Of a stretch of DNA of 64,000 bases, positions 62,458-64,000 are shown piece after piece. The notes beneath the pieces are model-generated. The model saw only the letters and a program-made list of their open reading frames with translations, ran no database searches and was not told where the DNA came from. Each line of letters begins with the position of its first letter. The first letter of the stretch is position 1. A program made the position numbers and the translations under genes. The stretch is from positions 682,001 through 746,000 of the forward strand of contig NZ_BKAU01000001.1 of NCBI RefSeq assembly GCF_007992715.1, written 5' to 3'. This DNA is from Chitinophaga cymbidii. GTDB lineage: Bacteria > Bacteroidota > Bacteroidia > Chitinophagales > Chitinophagaceae.

Positions 62458-63800
62458 ACTACTGTTGTTTTTTGTAATTTCTTTTTTCCGTTTCTCAGAA
62501 TCTCCAGTATCCCTTCGTTATTGACGATCACCATTCCATGCCTGTCGCTGGTAATCCCCTGTTCCAGGGTATAGGTATATTCGGGATGATTGCCGTTCAT
62601 GCGGGTAGGCAGATAAACAAAATTGACATTGGCGCATTTTTCCTTCAGTACGTCTCCGGCCTCAATGATATGGGTGGAGATCACAAAAATGCTTTTTCTT
62701 TTCTTCGCGAAGGCGGTCGTAATAGCGATGGTGGCTTCGTAAGCATCTTTTACATTCGTTCCGCGGAACAGTTCATCAAACACGATAAAAAGATCTTTCT
62801 TCGTGCTCAGCTCATGCGCCATCTTTTTTACGCGCAACACTTCCGCGTAGAAGTGGCTGGCGCCCATGCCCAGGTTGTCCGGCAGATTGATGGTGGTGTA
62901 AACGCCATCGAGCACGGTGAACTCCATCTTCGCCGCCGCCACGGGAAAGCCTACATGCGCCAGGAACATGGCGATGCTGAGCGATTTCATGAAAGTGGAT
63001 TTACCAGCCATGTTGGCGCCGGTGAGGAAGATGATGTTGCTGTCGGTAGTAACATGGATGGAGTTGGGCACCGCATTTTTTACCTGCGGATGGTATACGC
63101 CTTCCAGCTTCAGCAGGTCCTGCTGGCCTGCAGGTAAGGCTTTCGGGAAAACGAACTTCCGTTCATTCGCCACCCGCGCGACGGACAGGTATACATCCAA
63201 ATAAAAGATAAGCCCCAGCAGCTTTTCCACTTGCGTTCTGTGCCGGAAACGCAGCACTACATCGAACTCCGCTATTTGCGCATGCGACAGTTTTTCCCTG
63301 CTCTCATGAATGGCGGCGAAGGCGGGGTCGTTAAGGACCGCACGCATTTCTTCTTTTTCCGCTGTATAGCATTCATTCTTATCCAGCTCCTTCATGAATG
63401 CCTGTGCCTGCTTCATCAGGTCCACCAGGGATTCCACGCCTTTATAGATCAGCTGCGTATCAGCGTCCATCGCCATCATGTTCGTCAGCTTCCGGGCGAC
63501 GGAGTTTTCCTGTACAGCCAGTTTGGAGCGCTCGTCCGTGTTGGCAAGATAGGGCGCAGCCGCGTCGAAGTCCGTGCTCTTGAAAGGGAATGACGTACCC
63601 AAAGTGGCAAAAGACCGGATGATACCACTTCGTTTATTAATGGTTTCGCTGTCGGAAAGCGGATAGCGGAACATCTCTTCCAGAACGCCCGCTCCGCCCC
63701 GTGTAGCGCAGCGGTTGAAGATGTTGTAAATGGAATCGCCACCGTGTTTACCGAAGATATTCAGATCTTCCAGCGTTTGTTTATCTGTGGTAAATAACAT
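62454..63800 (-). CDS. MutS-like ATPase without mismatch-recognition domain (copy 2)
   Basis: 448 residues, a paralogue of the adjacent 436-residue protein: both begin with TDKQTLxDLNIxGK and share TRGG, the core helices and the ATPase motifs (TGANMAGKST, IVFDELFRGTNVKDAYEATIAIT, STHIIEAGD). All nucleotide-binding residues look intact in both copies, so neither is an obviously dead subunit. Domain I of MutS is missing here too. It is the first gene of the pair; upstream is about 200 bases of AT-rich DNA with no recognisable gene. The sigma gene of the SusC/SusD operon starts 52 bases after the second copy. Confidence 0.93.
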   Translation of the reverse strand: MLFTTDKQTLEDLNIFGKHGGDSIYNIFNRCATRGGAGVLEEMFRYPLSDSETINKRSGIIRSFATLGTSFPFKSTDFDAAAPYLANTDERSKLAVQENSVARKLTNMMAMDADTQLIYKGVESLVDLMKQAQAFMKELDKNECYTAEKEEMRAVLNDPAFAAIHESREKLSHAQIAEFDVVLRFRHRTQVEKLLGLIFYLDVYLSVARVANERKFVFPKALPAGQQDLLKLEGVYHPQVKNAVPNSIHVTTDSNIIFLTGANMAGKSTFMKSLSIAMFLAHVGFPVAAAKMEFTVLDGVYTTINLPDNLGMGASHFYAEVLRVKKMAHELSTKKDLFIVFDELFRGTNVKDAYEATIAITTAFAKKRKSIFVISTHIIEAGDVLKEKCANVNFVYLPTRMNGNHPEYTYTLEQGITSDRHGMVIVNNEGILEILRNGKKKLQKTTVV

Positions 63801-64000
63801 TTGATTTTTTTAAGTTATTGCAGCGAATATCTAAAATATTTTCGGAAATGGCGACCGGTTGTGTTTATCTGACCCCGGATCAGAATTTATTTTTCTGATA
63901 AAAAATTAGGAAAATAGGAAAATTATAGTTCTATTTGCTCTATATGTAGTACATAATTGACAAATAGATAAATTAGCATAACTCAACCAACGTAATATAA
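63801..64000. other. AT-rich intergenic DNA at the window end
   Basis: No convincing open frame. It holds a small hairpin (ATCAGAA / TTCTGAT, 63879-63899) without a T-tract on the correct side. TATTTTAG just upstream of the MutS-like gene on the minus strand is a one-mismatch -7 box that could start the pair's transcription. Nothing else is recognisable. Confidence 0.5.

Noticed and set aside
63879..63899. Hairpin ATCAGAA/TTCTGAT as a terminator
   Set aside because: No T-run follows on either strand in the right direction, and no gene end is visible beside it.

Overview
This window comes from a Bacteroidota chromosome, most likely Chitinophagaceae (Chitinophaga-like). The basis is the density of SusC/SusD outer-membrane import pairs, three ECF sigma/FecR anti-sigma modules with STN-domain TonB receptors, Bacteroidota-type lipoproteins, TAnnTTTG-type -7 boxes and a GldF-GldG-type ABC permease. 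This is judged from protein families only; no 16S or other marker gene is present. Nearly all genes lie on the minus strand, and the clusters below are given in transcription order (descending coordinates). I found no rRNA, tRNA, CRISPR array or insertion sequence, and no gene-free stretch longer than 300 bases.

Region 1 (1-5.1 kb) holds an RND efflux pump (adaptor then inner-membrane permease, the permease cut by the window start), a small secreted protein of unknown function, and a lipoprotein closed by a good hairpin terminator. Region 2 (5.2-11.5 kb) is a sigma - FecR - TonB receptor (STN domain) - beta-helix lipoprotein signalling/uptake cassette without SusD. Region 3 (11.6-16.7 kb) has a secreted S41 peptidase, a DeoR regulator divergent from a sugar MFS transporter with candidate operators between them, and a propeller-like lipoprotein that ends the next operon.

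Region 4 (16.7-43.2 kb) looks like a large alpha-mannan utilisation locus. It encodes ECF sigma, FecR, SusC(STN), SusD, a GH38-like protein, an SGNH hydrolase and GH92. Then, behind a separate promoter, come SusD, DUF5004-like and DUF4961-like lipoproteins, SusC, SusD, SusC and the propeller lipoprotein. A second GH92 lies upstream of the sigma gene. Three intergenic sites share ATGGCGGTA-N13-GTGTC with identical spacing, before fecR, before the upstream GH92 and before the second SusD block. I infer that they are the promoters of the sigma factor encoded here, tying about 26 kb into one regulon. The upstream GH92 has Gln where its sibling has Glu in the NEP motif, which suggests a substrate with a phosphate-type leaving group (phosphomannan).

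Region 5 (43.3-48.8 kb) has a CE15-type esterase, a soluble PQQ-type sugar dehydrogenase, a secreted beta-helix protein, and a Fic protein with its own winged-helix domain and two matching palindromes at its promoter. Region 6 (48.8-61.1 kb) is a third sigma/FecR/SusC(STN)/SusD operon that continues through DUF4843 and PKD-like lipoproteins directly into an ABC ATPase and a fused GldF-GldG-type permease. Region 7 (61.1-63.8 kb) holds two overlapping paralogous MutS-like ATPases that lack the mismatch-recognition domain. The last 200 bases are AT-rich and show no gene.
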